This document shows, one piece after another, positions 1-10,668 of a stretch of DNA of 64,000 nucleotides. Made by a program: the position numbers and the translations under genes. Below the pieces are notes generated by a model, which worked only from the letters and a program-made list of their open reading frames with translations, ran no database searches and was not told the DNA's origin. The DNA is from Vreelandella olivaria (lineage in GTDB: Bacteria > Pseudomonadota > Gammaproteobacteria > Pseudomonadales > Halomonadaceae), in the NCBI GenBank assembly GCA_004295565.1, contig AP019416.1, forward strand, positions 2,046,001-2,110,000, given 5' to 3'. How positions within the stretch are numbered: the first letter of the stretch is position 1; the number at the start of each line of letters is the position of its first letter.

Positions 1-1709
1 TTCGTCATAAGGAACTGTGGTGCCTTGGGGCATTTCATTCTCCAGCTTGGGCTTGGGTGAGCCTTCCTGATCCAGCCAATATTGCGGATCCTGCTCTTCG
101 TTGAGCACCGGGGCATAGCTGTCAAAAACGTTGGCCCGAGCCAAACGATTCATCGTGCTATCCATATCCGCCGCCAGTTTATCGAGGCCTTCCTGAGGAG
201 TGACTTCACCGCTCATGACAGGTGCCAGATTTTGCCACCATAGTGGCGCCATACGCGGATAGTCAGGCACGTTGGTACCGGTAGGTGTCCAATTTGACTC
301 GTTGGGGCTGCGGTAAAACTCCACCAGGCCACCCAGTTTGGGCGCCATCTCGGTCATCTGCTCTGAGAAGATGTCAGATTCACGAATCGGCGTTAAACCG
401 TGCATGAGTTTTTCCAGCGATACCGTTTTTGACACGGTGAACTGGCCGAACAGCCACGCCGCGGTGCGACGATCTTCCGGCGTTGAGTCAAAGAACGTCC
501 AGGCGCCCACATCCTGATAGCCCACCTTCATGCCTTCTTCCCAGTACGGGCCAGTAGGCGAAGGCGCCATGCGCCATAGTGGGTTGCCTTCATCATCGGT
601 CACCGCGACGGCAGGGTCGGTCATGTCGGCGGTAAAGGCGGTGTACCAAAAGATTTGTTGAGCGATATGGCCTTGAGCTGGTACGGGGCCGGCTTCACCA
701 AACGTCATGCCCTGGGCTTCGGGTGGGGCGAAATCACGTAGCCAGTCGACCGCTTTTGCATGGCAAACACCGAGGCCGGTGAGTTAGTTGCACCGCCGCG
801 GCTAACGCTGGCACCCACAGGCTGGCTCTCTTCGTTGACGCGAATACCCCAGTCATCTACCGGGTTGCCTGAGGGGACGCCAGGGCTGCCCATGCCCGCC
901 ATGGAGAGCCAAGAGTCGTGGAAACGCCAGCCTAGTGAAGGATCACGGCGGCCGTAATCCATATGGCCATACACCTTGGTGCCGTCTATTTCACCCACAT
1001 GCTCGGTGAAGAACTCGGCAATGTCTTGATAAGCGGTCCAGTTGGTGGGCACGCCTAAATCATAGCCGTAAATTTCGCGGAACTGTTCCTGAAGATCTTC
1101 ACGCTGGAACCAGTCATAGCGGAACCAGTAAAGGTTCGCGAATTGCTGGGTAGGCAGTTGATAGAGGCTGCCATCTGGCCCGGTGCCGTACTGCAGGCCA
1201 ATGAAATCATCCAGGTCGAGGGTAGGTAGGGTGTAGTCCGCCCACTCGTTCTCCATTGCCTCAGTCAGGTTGATGGTGGTGCCGTAGCGGATATGTGTGC
1301 CGATGGAGTCGGTGTCGTTGACGAAGCCGTCGTAGATACTGTTACCCGACTGCATCTGGTTCTGCATGGTGTCCACCACATCACCTTCACCAATGATGTT
1401 GTGGGTCAGATTGATACCGGTGAGTTCACTGAAGGCTTCGGCCAACACCTCGCTTTCATAAACGTGAGTCGTGAGGCCTTCGGCCACGGTTTGGATATCC
1501 ATGCCACGAAAAGGCTCCGCGGCGTTGGCAAACCACATCAGCTCTTCGATCTGCTCTTCCCGGCTAAGCGTCGAGTTTTGGAAATGCTCGTCGACCAGCC
1601 GTTCAGCGATAGCGCGAGTATCCTGCTCCTGCGCTGACAGCGTACCCGACGCCAGCATCAAGCCAGCGGCGAGGGTTGTCAGTTTGAATTTGTTGTAGTG
1701 CTTTTGCAT
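1..1709 (-). CDS. glpV: Glycerol ABC transporter, periplasmic substrate-binding protein GlpV (frameshifted, runs off the window edge)
   Basis: Solute-binding protein that would capture glycerol in the periplasm for the GlpPQ permease. The ATG at 1709 opens a typical signal peptide (Lys-rich start, hydrophobic core LTTLAAGLMLASG, cleavage near LSAQ). The frame holds to about 750, where a one-base slip occurs, and then stays open to base 1 (for example TFGEAGPVPAQGHIAQQIF), so about 570 residues are present. I recall that as close to full length for the family. It is the last gene of a minus-strand operon whose order (two ATPases, two permeases, DUF2160 protein, binding protein) is that of GlpSTPQUV. 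The glycerol specificity is inferred from this order, not from binding residues. Another sugar or polyol is the main alternative. Confidence 0.8.
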
Positions 1710-1804
1710 GTTGACCTCGTTTTGTTGTGTTCTTCCTTGATGGCTTTGCCGTCCTTGATACCGATTAAACGCTGGTGGCATTTCCCAAGGGCTATTCCAA
1801 AGGG

Positions 1805-2076
1805 CTAGCCCCAGCGCATTAAAACCAGCAGCCATAGGGCTGATACCGCTAGTGCTATCCAAATGGAAAGTGACGTGAACCCAATCACTCCCAAATGGAT
1901 AAAGGCTGCAGAGAGCAGGCCGATAAACAGCCGATCCCCGCGAGTGGTGGCAATGGGTAAAACCCTTTGCGCTCAATGGTGGGCGACAAAATCTCCCATA
2001 CCGTCATGCCTGCCAGCATGGCGGCAATAGATGAAAAGAATATGGCGGTGGGTACGGTCCATACCATCCAAGACAT
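1805..2076 (-). CDS. glpU: DUF2160 small membrane protein of the glycerol ABC transporter (GlpU)
   Basis: Small integral membrane protein of about 90 residues with three hydrophobic stretches. It starts MSWMVWTVPTAIFFSSIAAM at 2076. The frame slips at the AAAA/CCC run near 1958, and after correction it continues as a hydrophobic tail ending LLVLMRWG with a TAG at 1805-1807. A short DUF2160 protein between the GlpQ permease and the binding protein is a hallmark of the glycerol transporters described in Rhizobium (GlpU). Its biochemical role is not established. It lies 12 bases downstream of glpQ and 95 bases upstream of glpV. Confidence 0.78.
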
Positions 2077-2088
2077 AGCAAGATCTCC

Positions 2089-2984
2089 TCAGGTACGGCC
2101 CAGGGCAAAGCCCTTGGCGATGTGATTACGAACGAAGTAAACCACCAGAATGCCGGGGATAATGGTGAGCACACCGGCGGCGGCCAGGGTGCCCCAGTCA
2201 ATCCCGGAGGCGGTGGAGGTGCGCGTCATGATCATGCCGATGGGCTGGGCGCTGGTGGCGGTCAATGTTCGTGCTAGCAGTAGTTCTACCCAGGAGAACA
2301 TAAACAGGAAGAACAGCGTGACGCCGATGCCTGAGCGGATCATGGGGATAAAAATCTTGACGAAAAGCGCGGGAAACTATAGCCGTCGATATAGGCGGTT
2401 TCGTCGATCTCCTTAGGAACGCTGCTCATAAAGCCTTCCAGGATCCAGATGGCCAGCGGTATGTTGAACAGGCAGTGAGCCAGTGCTACCGCAATGTGGG
2501 TGTCGAACAGGCCTACCGAGTAGTAGAGCTGAAAGTAGGGCAGCAGGAACACCGCAGGCGGCGCCATCAGGTTAGTCAACAGCCAGAAAAATAGATGCTT
2601 GTCGCCAATAAAGGTGTAGCGGCTAAAGGCGTAGGCGGCCGGTAGTGCCACGCAGATGGTGATGAGCATATTCATCGCTACATAGAGCATTGAATTGACG
2701 TAGCCCATATACCAGCTTGAGTTGGTAAAAATACCGATGTAATTATCAAACGTTACGTTTTGTGGCCACAGCGTCATGGAGCCCAGTATTTCGCTGTTGG
2801 TTTGTAGTGACATATTGAGTAGCCAATAAATAGGCAAAATCATCAATACGAGATACAGGCCAAGCAAGATGCGCGAGCGCCAGCGAGAGCGGGCGGAGCG
2901 GTTGCGTCGCTGGGCAGGTGAAACCTTGCTAAAAATCGTGTTGTACTTTTCACCGCGCTGGGTGTTTTCGAGTTGATAGCTCAT
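2089..2984 (-). CDS. glpQ: Glycerol ABC transporter permease GlpQ (frameshifted)
   Basis: Inner-membrane permease subunit of the MalG type. I chose the ATG at 2984 (MSYQLENTQRGEKYN) because a GGAGGTG ribosome site sits just upstream; it starts one base after the glpP stop. About six hydrophobic segments are visible. The cytoplasmic EAA coupling loop (VPKEIDETAYIDG) lies near residue 200, exactly where a one-base slip (about 2375) interrupts the frame. The C-terminal part (IRSGIGVTLFFLFMFSWVEL ... FVRNHIAKGFALGRT) follows in another frame to the stop at 2089. The protein ends with the NHIAKGFALG pattern common in sugar and polyol permeases. It pairs with GlpP to form the channel. Confidence 0.85.
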
Positions 2985-2985
2985 T

Positions 2986-3873
2986 TCAAGCACCTCCATG
3001 CGGCGGTTTATCTTTCTGCATATTCATAATGGTGGTGTAGAACACCCAGCTCACCAGCAGAATGACCAGGAAGTAGATAAGCGAGAAGGCAGCAGAAGGC
3101 CCGAGATCCTGTTGGCCGATCGCCATGGTGGCCAGCGACTGGCTTAGGAAGGTAGTGGCGCTACCCGGCCCGCCGCCGGTGAGCACAAAGGGCTCGGCGT
3201 AGATCATGAAAGAGTGCATAAAGCGCAGTAGTACCGCGATGACGAGCACATTGGTGAGCTTGGGAAGCTGGATATAGCGGAACACCGCCCACTTAGACGC
3301 CCGGTCGATACGCGCTGCCTGATAATACGCTTCGGGAATCGAGCGCAGGCCGCTGTAACACAGCATGGCCACCAGCGGTGTCCAGTGCCACACGTCCATT
3401 AAGATGATCGTTACCCAGGCATCACCGGCATTACGGGTAATGTTGTAGTTAATGCCGAGCTCGCGCAGGCCCCAGCCCATTAGGCCGATATCACCACGGG
3501 TAAATATTTGCCAAATACTGCCGACCACGTTCCAGGGGATCAGCAGCGGCAGGGTAATCAGGATCAGCACCGCCGAGGCCTGCCAGCCGCGTTTGGGCAT
3601 AATCAGCGCGATGCCAATCCCCAGCGGAATCTGGATAGCGAGAATAATCAGCGAGAATGAAATTTGGCGCAGAAAAGCTGCCTGCAATGCCGGGTCGTTA
3701 AGCGTGGTTTTAAACCACTCGGTACCGGTAAAAAATGTCGCGTAGGGCCCGAGCACGTCCTGTACCGAGTAGTTGACCACGGTCATCAGCGGAATGATGG
3801 CGGAGAACGCCACCAATACCAGCATGGGCAGCACCAGTAGCCAGGCTCTGTTATTGGGTACTTTGTTATTCAT
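2986..3873 (-). CDS. glpP: Glycerol ABC transporter permease GlpP
   Basis: Inner-membrane permease of the MalF/UgpA type, 295 residues and apparently intact, one of the few large genes here without a slip. The start is the ATG at 3873 (MNNKVPNNRAWLLVLPMLV) with a GGAGG site upstream; a longer open frame to 3948 lies inside glpT and is not needed. Six hydrophobic segments are visible. The EAA-like loop IPEAYYQAARIDRASKWAVF near residue 200 would dock on the ATPases. It overlaps the glpT stop by 8 bases and is followed after one base by glpQ, so the two permeases are translationally coupled. Confidence 0.88.
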   Translation of the reverse strand: MNNKVPNNRAWLLVLPMLVLVAFSAIIPLMTVVNYSVQDVLGPYATFFTGTEWFKTTLNDPALQAAFLRQISFSLIILAIQIPLGIGIALIMPKRGWQASAVLILITLPLLIPWNVVGSIWQIFTRGDIGLMGWGLRELGINYNITRNAGDAWVTIILMDVWHWTPLVAMLCYSGLRSIPEAYYQAARIDRASKWAVFRYIQLPKLTNVLVIAVLLRFMHSFMIYAEPFVLTGGGPGSATTFLSQSLATMAIGQQDLGPSAAFSLIYFLVILLVSWVFYTTIMNMQKDKPPHGGA

Positions 3874-4965
3874 GGCCAGCCTCCACCAGATATTCATCGA
3901 TATACAGCGCCAAGTGCGCATCATCGAAGTGCGCAAACGCCGTTTCACCTACCGGCTGATGTCCCTCTGGCAGGCGGGCTTTAAATGTCTGATCGTTGAG
4001 CTTAAAGGTGAGCAGGGAGTAGGTGCCTAGGTCTTGCACACTAACCACTTTAATCGGAATGCTATGGGGCGTTGGGCTCGAACCAATGTCGATAAACTCG
4101 GGACGTATACCCAGTTTGATATTGGTAGAGCTAGCGTTGGCGACGGCATGCTTCATCTGCTCGCTAACCGGCAGTGGCTGTGAGCCGAACATGACTTGAT
4201 CGTCTCTGCATTCGACGGCCATAAAGTTCATGCCCGGGCTACCAATGAAGTAACCCACAAAGGTGTGCGCTGGGCGCTCGAACAGCTCTCGGGGCGTGCC
4301 GAATTGCACCACCTGGCCTTCATACATCACGGCAATTTTATCCGCGAAGGTAGAGGCCTCTAGCTGATCATGGGTCACGTAGATCATGGTGATGTTAAAG
4401 CGTTCGTGAATCTCCTTGAGTTTGCGGCGTAGTTTCCACTTGAGCTGCGGGTCTATCACGGTGAGAGGCTCATCAAACAGAATCGCCGTGACGTCATCGC
4501 GCACCAAGCCACGGCCCATGGAGACTTTCTGCTTCTCATCGGCGGTTAGGTTTTGGCTTTGCGATTCAGTAGCGGGGTTAGCTCAAGAATATCAGCGACT
4601 TCGAGCACCTTGGGTTTCACCCGGTACTCGGGGGTGTTCATATTGCGCAGGGGGAAGGCGAGATTGTCGAACACCGTCATGGTGTCGTAGATCACCGGAA
4701 ACTGGAAAACCTGGGCAATATTGCGCTCTTCAGGTGGCAACTCGTTGACCCGATGCCCGTCGAAAAGTACGTCACCTTCTGAGGGTTCAAGCAGGCCAGA
4801 GATAATGTTTAGGAGTGTCGACTTGCCGCATCCTGATGGGCCTAAAAGCGCATAGGCGCCGCCCTGATGCCATACGTGATCCATCTGCCGGATGGCGTAA
4901 TCCGCCGCACCCTTGGGCGTTTTCTCGTAGGAGTGCGCCAGGCCTTTTAAGGTAATCTCAGCCAT
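3866..4965 (-). CDS. glpT: Glycerol ABC transporter ATP-binding protein GlpT (frameshifted; atypical signature motif)
   Basis: One of two ATPases that drive import. Walker A is LLGPSGCGKSTLL (about residue 40), the Q-loop is AQVFQFPVIYDTMTVFDNL, Walker B is AILFDEPLTVID, and the switch His is in YVTHDQLEA. A one-base slip near 4550 separates residues 1-139 from the rest. Across the slip the chain reads NRKAKT then LTADEKQKVSMGRGLVRDD, so the usual LSGGQ signature is replaced by LTADEKQ. This replacement is a property of the family as I recall it, not an error. The C-terminal 130 residues form the regulatory OB-type domain of MalK-like ATPases. It overlaps glpS by 8 bases at its start and glpP by 8 at its end. 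Confidence 0.85.
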
Positions 4966-6053
4966 GGGCCGCTCCTCCCTGACGCGCAGGAATATGTACC
5001 GTATGACCCTGCTTGTCGAAGGCGTAAAGCTGGTGGGTAGGGAAGTACACTTTCAAGGGCTGATTAACACTAAACTGGTGTATGCCCGCCAAGTGCAAAA
5101 CGAGAGGAAAGCGTTCGTGATGAACATGCAGGAAGGTTTCAGAACCGCTAATTTCCGCTACATCCACATGCACATCCAGCGCTAGGTCGTCAGCCTGCTG
5201 GGGTTGCAGTGTGAGGTGAGAAGCACGCACGCCAAAGTCATAATCACCTGGCTCAAGGCGCTTTAGCTTCTCATCGCAGGGAAAGTGCAGCGATTGATCG
5301 AAGGTGATCTCGCTGTCGGTCAATTGGCCGGGAACAATATTGATCGGTGGTTCAGAGAACATTTCTGCGCTAAAGCGGCCATTGGGCTCGCGATAAACCT
5401 GCTCGGTAGGGCCGTATTGAAGCAGTTTTCCTTCATGAAGTACCGCCGTATTGCCCCTAGTGCCAGTGCTTCATTGGGCTCAGTGGTGGCGTATACCGCG
5501 ATACAGTTACGCGCCTTAAACAGCTCGCGCAGTTCATCGCGTAGCTCTTCGCGGAGTTTGTAATCTAGATTAACCAGCGGCTCATCAAACAGAATTAAGT
5601 CGGCGTCTTTAACCAGTGCCCGCCCCATGGCGGTACGCTGTTGCTGACCTCCGGAAAGCTCTTGAGGGTAACGATTAAGTAGCTGTTCGATATGCAGCAT
5701 TTCAGCGATTTCGCCAACCCGCTTATCAATTTCGCTTTTAGGCTGCTTAGCTAATTTCAGTGGTGAGGCAATATTGTCGTAAACGGTAAGACTGGGGTAG
5801 TTAATAAACTGCTGATACACCATGGAGACATTGCGCTTACGTACTGAGACGTTTGTGACGTCTTTGCCATCCATGATTACTTTGCCCCGGGTGGGGGGCT
5901 CAAGCCCGCCATTAAGCGCATTAACGTGGTTTTCCCGGCCAGCGTTCGACCCAACAGCACGTTGAAAGAGCCTGGCTCAAGAGCCAAGTCTATTCCGCTG
6001 ATATGCGGCACACCGTTAACGATGTGATCGATATTTTGTAAATGTAAGGACAT
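4958..6053 (-). CDS. glpS: Glycerol ABC transporter ATP-binding protein GlpS (two frameshifts)
   Basis: First gene of the glycerol importer operon and second ATPase. It starts MSLHLQNIDHIVNGVPHISG at 6053. Walker A is the unusual but valid VLLGRTLAGKTTLMRLMAG. Slips occur near 5912 (run of C) and near 5450. The middle part carries VYQQFINYPSLTVYDNI, the canonical LSGGQQQRTAMGRALV signature and Walker B LILFDEPLVNLDYKLREEL; the switch position reads YATTEPNEAL, without the usual His. After the second slip a TOBE-like domain runs to the stop at 4958. GlpS has a normal signature but a changed switch His, while GlpT has the opposite pattern, so the heterodimer probably has one active ATP site. 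Confidence 0.83.
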
Positions 6054-6073
6054 GCCGATCTCGCTAGCGTCAT

Positions 6074-6106
6074 TGTTGTTGGAAATGTTGTTGGAAATGT
6101 TGCTGG
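6074..6106. repeat. 12-bp tandem repeat in the glpS leader
   Basis: The unit tgttgttggaaa occurs twice exactly (6074-6085, 6086-6097) and is followed by a partial third copy, tgttgctgg. It lies between the glpS start codon and the putative operators, so it would be part of the 5' leader of the transporter mRNA. Its function is unknown. Confidence 0.6.
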
Positions 6107-6135
6107 TAAGTATTGTTGAATAGTGTAGATCGTTT

Positions 6136-6168
6136 TCGTTTACGAAAGGCTAGTTGATCGTTTGCGAA
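6136..6168. promoter_or_regulatory. Paired candidate GlpR (DeoR-family) operators upstream of glpS
   Basis: Two copies of TCGTTTNCGAA are present: TCGTTTACGAA at 6136-6146 and TCGTTTGCGAA at 6158-6168, start to start 22 bases, about two helical turns. Both resemble the TTCG...CGAA core known for the glycerol-3-phosphate repressor GlpR. They lie about 80-115 bases upstream of the glpS ATG, where a repressor of the glycerol operon is expected. No glpR gene is in the window, so the binding protein is inferred. Confidence 0.5.
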
Positions 6169-6229
6169 CTTGCAACGCGTTTTTGGCGCATCTGTCTACG
6201 CATTTAGGTGTAGAAAGTGAACACAAAAA

Positions 6230-6257
6230 GCCGCCCCCTGGGGCACAGGGGGCGGCC
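6230..6257 (-). terminator. Rho-independent terminator after fadE
   Basis: On the minus strand a GC-rich stem (GCCGCCCCCTG / CAGGGGGCGGC) with a five-base loop is followed by TTTTTGTG. It lies just past the end of the acyl-CoA dehydrogenase gene and separates it from the glycerol operon leader. Confidence 0.75.
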
Positions 6258-6292
6258 GTTTTACTGGTAACGCTTTGAAAAATAGGAGTTAC

Positions 6293-8779
6293 TTAATATT
6301 TTCCTCCTCCTGCTTCTGCTGTTTGGACGCTGGCGCAGGTTTTCATTGTGATCGATCAGTGTGGACTTGTTCTTGGCAAAGGCATCGTAGGCGAAATCGT
6401 CCACGGTGAGCATTTCCAGCACTTCAGCCTCGAAGGTGCGCATAAAGTCGGCATCCTCAGCACTGATCAAGCCTTTTCCAAGCCAGCCTCGACCCGAGCT
6501 TCAGGGTGCAGCGCCGTATGCGGCAGCTCGCCTTTGGCGTACGCCTTGTTCACCGTGCGGTAGATTGCTTCAGCGCGGTCATAATCCACCAGCAGGGCGT
6601 TGTAGCGGGCCAGCGGGTTGCGCTGTTCACCGTCATCTGCGTCCCAGGTGTTTTCCAGCAGCTTGGTGCGCAGGGCGCTGTGGGTAGAGACACGCTGAGC
6701 AATATCGCGGGCCAGGTCATCGTGGGGTTTATTCCAGCGGCGACCGGTGGGCATTACCACAGCGTTAAGCGTTTTGCCCAGGGCGCGGTTGGGAAGATTA
6801 TCGAAAATCTCCACGAACGCCTGTTCGGCACGCTGGAGCAGGAAGCGGCAGCTGTAGTGCAGCAGCGCTTCTTCGCCTTCTACCTTGCTGCCTGCCTGCC
6901 ACTGCTTGAGCACCATGGAGGCGAGGTAGAGATTCGAGAGCACATCCCCAGTCGCGCAGAGATCATTTCGCGTTTTTCAGCGCTGAACCCAAGCTCGCCA
7001 TGGCGGCGTCGGCACATAGGCCAAAGCCAGCGGAGAGGCGGGCAATATCCTGGGCATAAGCCGCAGCGGGGCCATCAAAGGGAACGCTGGTTTTACCGAT
7101 GCCAAAGCCCAGGGTAAAGGCCCGGGCGGCGTTACCAAAAATCAAGCCCGCGTGGCCGAAGAAGGCTTTATCGAACGCCTTCATATCGTTGGCGTCTTTG
7201 GCGGCCAGTTCTTCCAGCACATAAGGGTGGCAGCGGATCGCGCCCTGACCAAAGATCATCAGGTTGCGGGTCATAATGTTGGCACCTTCCACGGTGATCG
7301 CCACCGGGTTGGCGCTATAGCCGATACCCAGATAGTTACGCGGGCCAAGGGTAACCGCCTTGCCGCCGTGAACATCCATGGCGTCGCTAAGCAGCACGCG
7401 TTGGAACTCGGTCAGTTGGCTTTTCAGAATGGCCGAGGGCACGGCGGGTTTTTCGCCGTGGTCGATCATGTTAGCCGTTTGATACACGGTGGCCTGGGAG
7501 ATATAGGCCAACGCCGCCATGCGGGCGAGGGGCTCCTGCACGCCTTCCATCTCGGCCACTGGTACGTTGAACTGGCGACGAACGCGGGTGAAGCCGCCGC
7601 TCCAACCCAGGGCGTAGCGAGCGGTACCGGTGGCGCCTGACGGCAGCGTGATGCAGCGACCGATAGACAGACACTCCACCAGCATCCGCCAGCCCTGGCC
7701 GATCATGTCCGGGCCGCCAATGATGGTGTCCAGCGGTACGAAGACATCTTTACCGATAATCGGGCCGTTCATAAACGGGCTGCCGATGGGGTGGTGACGG
7801 CGGCCAATTTCCATTCCGTCGGTATCCCGGGGGATCAACGCCAGGGTAATACCGCGATCTTCTTCGTCACCCAGCAGTTTTCCGGGTCAAACAGACGGAA
7901 GGCAAGGCCGACCACAGTGGCGATGGGTGCCAGGGTGATCCAGCGTTTCTCGAAGTTAAGGCGCAGGCCAAGCACTTCTTCGCCGTTAATGGTTTGCTTG
8001 CACACTACGCCGGTATCGGGCAGCGAAGTGGCGTCAGAGCCTGCGCGGGGGCCGGTGAGGCCAAAGCAGGGGATCTCACGGCCATCCGATAGACGCGGCA
8101 GGTAGTGATCTTTCTGCTCTTGGGTGCCGTATTTTAGCAGCAGCTCGCCAGGGCCGAGAGAGTTAGGCACGCCCACGGTCACCATCAGGGTTTCATTGGC
8201 AGAGAGCTTCTGCAGCACCATGGACTGTGCTTTAGCTGAGAAGCCAAGGCCGCCGTACTCCTTCGGAATAATCATGCCGAAGAAGCCTTCTGCTTTCAGG
8301 AAGTCCCACAGCTGCTGGGGCAGGTCGGCGCGCTCTTGGGCGATATCCCAGGCGTTGCACATACCGGCGGCTTTGGCGCACTGATTGGCCAGAAAGGCTT
8401 TTTCATCATCGCGCAGGCCGTCGTCTTTAAAGGCGAGCAGCTTTTCCCACTGGGGCTTGCCTGAAAATAGCTCGCCATCCCAAGAGACGCTGCCCGCTTC
8501 CAGGGCCGTGCGCTCGGTGGCAGACACTTTAGGGGCGACTTTCTTAAAGGTGGCGAATAGGCGCGGTGTGAGCCACTTGCGACGCAGTGCGGGCAAGCCA
8601 GCGACTGCCACAGCGGCTGCGCCAATCAGCAGCAGCACGCCAATGACTTCGGCGTCAAACAGCAGGCCAACAAGGCCCAATACGCCAAGCACCGCTATTG
8701 CCGCGGGGGCGCCTGCCTCGCGGCGCATCACGACGAGCAGGCCAGCAATGGCGAGCACGATAAGAAGTAGGGTGAGCAT
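6293..8779 (-). CDS. fadE: Acyl-CoA dehydrogenase, FadE type (several frameshifts)
   Basis: Large acyl-CoA dehydrogenase for the first oxidation step of fatty-acid beta-oxidation, probably about 830 residues, like E. coli FadE. The start at 8779 (MLTLLLIVLAIAGLLVVMRR) opens an N-terminal membrane region of three hydrophobic segments, typical of this long subfamily. The dehydrogenase core follows: GFFGMIIPKEYGGLGFSA, then CFGLTGPRAGSDATS and the flavin-binding part; the next segment has SIGRCITLPSGATGTARYA and VEGANIMTRNLMIFGQGAIR. Slips lie near 7837, 6950, 6470 and 6335. After the last correction the C-terminus reads about QQKQEEENIK with TAA at 6293-6295; without it the frame would end at 6261. 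No other beta-oxidation gene is adjacent. Confidence 0.85.
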
Positions 8780-8847
8780 AGTGTCTCTCTCAGTTGGTGG
8801 CCTTGATTGCTGGCCAGCTGTTGTTAGTAAAGTGTTGGTTAAAATGA

Positions 8848-8867
8848 TCAAACGAACACTTGTTTGA
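8848..8867. promoter_or_regulatory. 20-bp perfect dyad upstream of fadE, candidate repressor site
   Basis: TCAAAC-N8-GTTTGA is a perfect hyphenated palindrome about 70 bases upstream of the fadE start. Its CAAAC/GTTTG arms resemble operators of TetR-type fatty-acid regulators such as PsrA/FadR-like proteins, though the spacing is wider than the PsrA consensus I know. It is read from sequence symmetry only. Confidence 0.4.
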
Positions 8868-8939
8868 ATATTGGCAGATGGTGCCCGCCTCGTGCAAGTA
8901 TTTAGGCATGTTTAGCGCTGCGAATGCGAACTCCTCACC

Positions 8940-8973
8940 AAAAAAAACGCCATGGCGAGAGGCCATGACGTTT
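8940..8973 (-). terminator. Rho-independent terminator after betA
   Basis: On the minus strand AAACGTCATGGC is followed by loop CTCTC, the near-complementary arm GCCATGGCGTTT and a run of T (8940-8947). It lies 16 bases past the betA stop. Confidence 0.75.
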
Positions 8974-8988
8974 GGAGTAGAAAACCGA

Positions 8989-10668
8989 CTAAATGTTCAG
9001 GGGCGTTTGGCCGGTGCGCCGTTAGCGACGTAGTAGTCAGCGTTGGCGCGGGGGAGCGGGTCAAGGCCTTTAATGCGGTCGGCGATTTTCTCCGCCAGCA
9101 TAATAGTGGGGGCGTTCAGGTTGCCGGTGGGAATCACCGGGAACAGTGAAAGCATCTACGACGCGAAGGCCTTCAATCCCATGGACGCGTCCCTGGCCGT
9201 CGGTGACGGCCATTTCACCCTCGCCCATGCGGCAGCTGCCACAGGGGTGGTAGGCGGTTTCGGCGTGCTGTTTGACGAAGGCATCCAGCTCGGCGTCTGA
9301 CTGCACGTCGGGGCCGGGGGCTATTTCGCGGCCGCGGTATTTATCAAAGGCTGGCTGAGCGATGATATCGCGGGTGAGGCGAATGGCGTCGCGGAACTCG
9401 TGCCAATCTTTCTCTTTGGCCATGTAGTTGAACAGGATACTGGGCGCGGCGTGGGGATCTTTCGAGGTGAGTCGAATACGCCCGCGGCTCTCTGAGCGCA
9501 TGGATCCAACGTGGGCCTGAAAGCCATGGGCTTGTACTGCGCTTTGCCGTTATAGCTGATGGCGATGGGTAGAAAGTGGTACTGCAGGTTGGGCCACTCC
9601 TCTTCATCGCGGCTGCGGATAAAGCCACAGGATTCAAACTGGTTGCTGGCGCCCACGCCAGTCCCTTTAAACAGCCACTCGGCGCCAATTTTGGGCTGGT
9701 TGTACCACTTCAGCGCGGGGTAGAGGGAAATCGGCTCTTTGCACTCGTACTGGATGTACATTTCCAGGTGATCCTGGAGGTTTTCGCCTACGCCGGGCAG
9801 GGCATGTACTGTTTCGATACCGAGCTCGTTGAGCAGTTCTGGGTTACCGATGCCTGAGCGCTGAAGAATCTGTGGGGAGGCGATGGCGCCACCGCAGAGC
9901 AGCACTTCGCGGCGGGCGTAGGCCTGCTGTTTTCGCCTTTCTGCTCATAGCGAACGCCCACCGCCCGTTTGCCTTCGAACTCAATGATGTCGGTAACGGC
10001 GTGGGTTTCGATGGTGAGATTGTGGCGCTGTTTAGCGGTATCCAGGTAACCCCGGGCCGTTGAGGCGCGGCGGCCTTTGGGCGTAACGAAGCGATCCATG
10101 GGGCCGAAGCCCTCTTGCTGGTAGCCGTTAACGTCGTCGGTTTCCGGGTAGCCTGCCTGTTTACCGGCTTCGATAAAGGTGCGGTAGAGCGGGTTGTTAT
10201 CCGCTTTGGGTGTGGTCACGCTGACCGGGCCGTCGCCGCCGTGGTAGTCGTTGGGGCCGATATCGCGGCTTTCGCACTTTTGAAGTAGGGCAGGCAACTA
10301 AGGTAGTCCCACTCTTCAAAGCCGGGCTGCTTTGCCCAGTTATCGTAATCGAGTGCATTACCGCGGATATAGCACATGCCGTTAATCAGTGAGGAGCCGC
10401 CAAGACCCTTGCCACGGCCACACTCCATACGGCGGCCGTCCATATGTGGCTCGGGGTCGGTTTCAAATGCCCAGTTGTAGCGCTTGCCCTGCAGCGGGTA
10501 AGCCAGGGCGGCGGGCATTTGAGTGCGGAAATCAAAGCGGTAGTCAGGGCCGCCCGCTTCTAACAGCAGTACGCTGACGCTGCTGTCTTCAGTGAGGCGG
10601 GTAGCGAGCACATTACCCGCCGAACCTGCGCCGATAATGATGTAATCAAATTCGCGTGGTTGAGACAT
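8989..10668 (-). CDS. betA: Choline dehydrogenase BetA (several frameshifts)
   Basis: Membrane-associated FAD enzyme of the GMC oxidoreductase family; it oxidises choline to betaine aldehyde, the first step to the osmoprotectant glycine betaine. The start at 10668 gives [20 protein letters not shown] with the FAD-binding GxGxxG. The GMC signature region is [20 protein letters not shown]. The second signature is [17 protein letters not shown]. The C-terminal catalytic block is [12 protein letters not shown], and the restored tail ends APAKRPLNI. The frame slips near 10275, 9935, 9505 and 9140; the total of about 560 residues fits E. coli BetA (556). It is the last gene of the betI-betB-betA cluster, 220 bases beyond betB. 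Confidence 0.93.
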
